Part shown: positions 14,073 to 14,144 of the stretch, piece by piece
Numbering within the stretch: position 1 is the stretch's first letter
How the letters are laid out: every line of letters begins with the position of its first letter
Source: an uncultured Collinsella sp.
GTDB lineage: Bacteria; Actinomycetota; Coriobacteriia; Coriobacteriales; Coriobacteriaceae
NCBI GenBank assembly: GCA_938023905.1
Contig: CALJCO010000124.1
Location: forward strand, 1-14,144
Length of the DNA stretch: 14,144 bases
Reading direction: 5' to 3'
Notes under the pieces: generated by a model
Seen by the model: only the letters and a program-made list of their open reading frames with translations
Told to the model about the DNA's origin: nothing
Database searches by the model: none
Made by a program: the position numbers and the translations under genes

Positions 14073-14102
14073 GGAGGGCGCCCTTGAAAGAGGGCGCCCT
14101 CC
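14073..14102 (+). terminator. GC-rich hairpin after the PTS IIA gene
   Basis: GGAGGGCGCCC (14073-14083) and GGGCGCCCTCC (14092-14102) form a perfect 11-bp stem with an 8-base loop, 42 bases after the stop codon. No T run follows (GTGGCAAG), so it may be a terminator of non-standard type or a leader structure of the gene beyond the window. A TACAAT box at 14053-14058 precedes it. Confidence 0.5.
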
Positions 14103-14144
14103 GTGGCAAGATGGGATTTGTCCGAAGCTAAACGGCTTTGGGTC

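Overview
The window looks like chromosome from a high-GC gut actinobacterium of class Coriobacteriia, most like Collinsella. This placement is inference from GC-rich coding sequence with GTG and TTG starts, an IrtAB/YbtPQ-like ABC exporter-type pair, a DUF6110-like/P-type ATPase pair, and an ALAA-ending tmRNA tag. No database search was possible.

Layout, left to right. An incoming transcript ends at a hairpin (7-32). An AraC-family regulator (164-1168, minus) is divergent from two ABC half-transporters with membrane and ATPase domains fused (1283-3106 and 3107-4864). These resemble siderophore-linked heterodimers. A 10-bp inverted repeat lies in the shared intergenic region at the ribosome binding site of the first ABC gene. 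Next is a probable metal-efflux or metal-homeostasis operon. It has a consensus -35, a DtxR-like 20-bp palindrome, three tandem hairpins in the 5' leader, an 81-residue small membrane protein (5060-5305) and a P1B-like ATPase (5324-7399), and it ends at a strong terminator. A toxin-antitoxin module follows: a RelB/DinJ-like ribbon-helix-helix antitoxin (7543-7896) overlapping a PIN-domain toxin (7893-8408), behind a promoter carrying three GCTAGC sites. A hypothetical acidic helical protein (8467-8901, minus) is convergent with it.

The middle holds ssrA (tmRNA, 9139-9502) with its own extended -10 promoter, a hairpin-rich leader and a strong terminator. The 540 bases after it contain no credible gene but are full of structure. 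A 132-bp segment (9560-9691) is bounded by inverted copies of the tmRNA 3' end and contains three small GAA-loop hairpins. After it come four tandem units of about 62 bp (9767 to about 10000), each with an internal dyad. These two segments are the least explained part of the window.

The right part is housekeeping: a patatin-like phospholipase (10087-10965), the rplM-rpsI ribosomal operon with a consensus-like promoter and a leader hairpin (11160-12001), glmM (12125-13462) and a stand-alone glucose-type PTS IIA protein (13533-14030), followed by a GC-rich hairpin.

Two neighbouring units, the AraC/ABC pair and the small protein/P-type ATPase pair, both look tied to metal handling. The evidence is family resemblance and promoter-site shape, not measured regulation.
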